Shown here: positions 5,745 through 6,424 of the stretch, one piece after another
How positions within the stretch are numbered: the first letter of the stretch is position 1
How the letters are laid out: each line of letters opens with the position of its first letter
NCBI GenBank assembly: GCA_025355835.1
Contig: JANXYW010000190.1
Coordinates: 1 to 6,424, forward strand
Direction: 5' to 3'
DNA length: 6,424 nucleotides
Source of the DNA: Chloroflexota bacterium
GTDB taxonomy: Bacteria; Chloroflexota; Dehalococcoidia; DSTF01; JACRBR01
Program-made: the position numbers and the translations under genes
Notes under the pieces: generated by a model
Database searches by the model: none
Told to the model about the DNA's origin: nothing
The model's input: the letters and a program-made list of their open reading frames with translations, nothing else

Positions 5745-6232
5745 TCAGGGTACGCGCGATGTTCGCCGTCGTCGCTGCGGCCTCCATCCTCATGGGGTGC
5801 GCCGCTGCGACGCAACGTGCAGCTCCGAACCTCGATTCGGCGGGCGCCGTCATGCCCAACGCCGCGCTCACGCCGGGTGACGTGTTGTCGTCGAACGTCA
5901 ACGAGATCTGCGTCTCCGGATACGCGAAGCGCGTGCGCAATGTCAGTACGGCAACAAAGAACGAAGTCTACGCCGAGTACGGCATCGCGTCACACGCGCC
6001 CGACCAGTACGAAGTCGACCATCTGATCCCGCTGGGCATCGGCGGCTCGAACGACATCAAGAACCTCTGGCCTCAGCCGACCGATCCGCGGCCTGGCCGT
6101 CTCGAAAAGGACGCGCTGGAGGGCGAGCTACACAAACGCATCTGCGACCACAGCGTCGATGTGTGCGCTGCACAGCACGATGTCGCGACCGATTGGGTCG
6201 CTGCGTACCGGAAGTACATGCAGCATCGGTAG
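5741..6232 (+). CDS. HNH endonuclease-like lipoprotein
   Basis: A 163-residue exported protein with a lipoprotein signal and an HNH-type nuclease domain. With the GTG start at 5741, the N-terminus is MIRVRAMFAVVAAASILMGC: two Arg, a hydrophobic core and a lipobox ending in C20. The Ala at +2 would favour the outer membrane if the host is a diderm. The nuclease-like core is YEVDHLIPLGIGGSNDIKNL plus WPQP (90-113), with D93/H94 as the expected catalytic DH pair and N108 as the HNH asparagine. The third HNH histidine and the CxxC zinc pairs are absent. Upstream of the core, CVSGYAKRVRNVS (57-69) matches a stretch I know from related exported proteins. C57, C135 and C142 may form disulfides. The start is GTG overlapping the preceding stop (GTGA); an ATG at 5759 would lose the charged n-region. 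Nuclease activity is inferred from the motif only. Confidence 0.8.
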   Translation: MIRVRAMFAVVAAASILMGCAAATQRAAPNLDSAGAVMPNAALTPGDVLSSNVNEICVSGYAKRVRNVSTATKNEVYAEYGIASHAPDQYEVDHLIPLGIGGSNDIKNLWPQPTDPRPGRLEKDALEGELHKRICDHSVDVCAAQHDVATDWVAAYRKYMQHR

Positions 6233-6383
6233 CGAAGTGGTACGACGCAGGTGGTGTCGTCGGCGTGGTTACGCGGCTATCGCGCTCGACCGCGCGAACT
6301 GAATGCCCGCGCTCCGGAGTACAACGTGGCGCCCACGCTCGGAGTACGAGGCTCCAACGTACGGCGGCAGCGATAACGCGTGC
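6233..6383. other. Intergenic stretch with short direct repeats and a small hairpin
   Basis: About 150 bp with no convincing gene. It contains CGGAGTAC twice (6315-6322 and 6340-6347), CAACGT twice (6322-6327 and 6355-6360), an 8-bp palindrome CTCCGGAG (6312-6319), and a hairpin CGTGG-CGC-CCACG (6325-6337). No T-rich run follows the hairpin, so it is not a canonical intrinsic terminator. Termination of the nuclease unit would nevertheless be expected here if the gene to the right is indeed convergent. Confidence 0.3.
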
Positions 6384-6424
6384 CTAGACGCCGATGGCGG
6401 GCTTCAGGCCGAGCAGCGTGCGGC
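6384..6424 (-). CDS. Possible C-terminal end of a gene entering from the right
   Basis: On the minus strand, one frame is open from the window edge to a TAG at 6386-6384 and ends RTLLGLKPAIGV. The composition (Leu, Gly, Lys, Pro, Ile, Val) looks protein-like and the codons end mostly in C or G, as in the neighbouring genes. Only 12 codons are visible, so no family can be named and chance openness cannot be excluded. If real, it converges on the nuclease unit. Confidence 0.35.
   Translation of the reverse strand, partial: RTLLGLKPAIGV

Noticed and set aside
6325..6337. Intrinsic terminator for the nuclease unit
   Set aside because: The stem is only 5 bp and there is no T-run after it, so I kept it as a small hairpin only.
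1..6424. tRNA or rRNA genes, CRISPR arrays, insertion sequences, attachment sites
   Set aside because: I saw no cloverleaf-like segments, no regularly spaced repeats, no transposase motifs and no long terminal repeats on either strand.

Overview
The window is a GC-rich (roughly 60-65% by eye) stretch of bacterial chromosome with tightly packed genes. There are no mobile elements, RNA genes or CRISPR arrays that I can recognise. The source looks like an uncultured or little-studied bacterium. Every protein belongs to a widespread family, so the lineage cannot be read from the window. The PurQ is the small free-standing type used in PurL-PurS-PurQ complexes, which argues against an enterobacterium or other gammaproteobacterium with a fused PurL. 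About half of the starts are GTG or TTG.

Region 1 (1-3785, minus strand) is a polysaccharide operon read right to left. It encodes a membrane phosphoglycosyl transferase that would load the first sugar onto the lipid carrier (3045-3785), a WcaI-like GT4 glycosyltransferase (1711-3045), a GDP-L-fucose synthase (689-1714), and a GT2 glycosyltransferase cut by the window edge (1-647). The first two junctions are stop/start overlaps (TGATG and ATGA). The last gene has a perfect AGGAGG ribosome site before a TTG start. Together they suggest assembly of a fucose-containing exopolysaccharide or O-antigen-like glycan. GDP-mannose dehydratase, flippase and polymerase genes are not in view.

Region 2 (3786-4475): a 216-bp divergent intergenic region leads into a plus-strand DUF3237 protein (4002-4472) of unknown function. 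It ends only 3 bp from the stop of the convergent purQ.

Region 3 (4476-6232): purQ (minus, 4476-5177) stands alone, away from other purine genes. It is divergent, across 69 bp, from a two-gene unit for exported nucleases: a secreted staphylococcal-nuclease-like protein (5247-5744) and an HNH-type lipoprotein (5741-6232), joined by a GTGA overlap. Both divergent start codons sit 6-7 nt after a TAnnnT -10-like hexamer, which suggests leaderless mRNAs.

Region 4 (6233-6424): a short intergenic stretch with small repeats, then what may be the last codons of a minus-strand gene entering from the right.

No clearly new system is evident. The most noteworthy points are the paired exported nucleases, the apparent leaderless divergent promoters beside purQ, and the compact fucose-glycan block.
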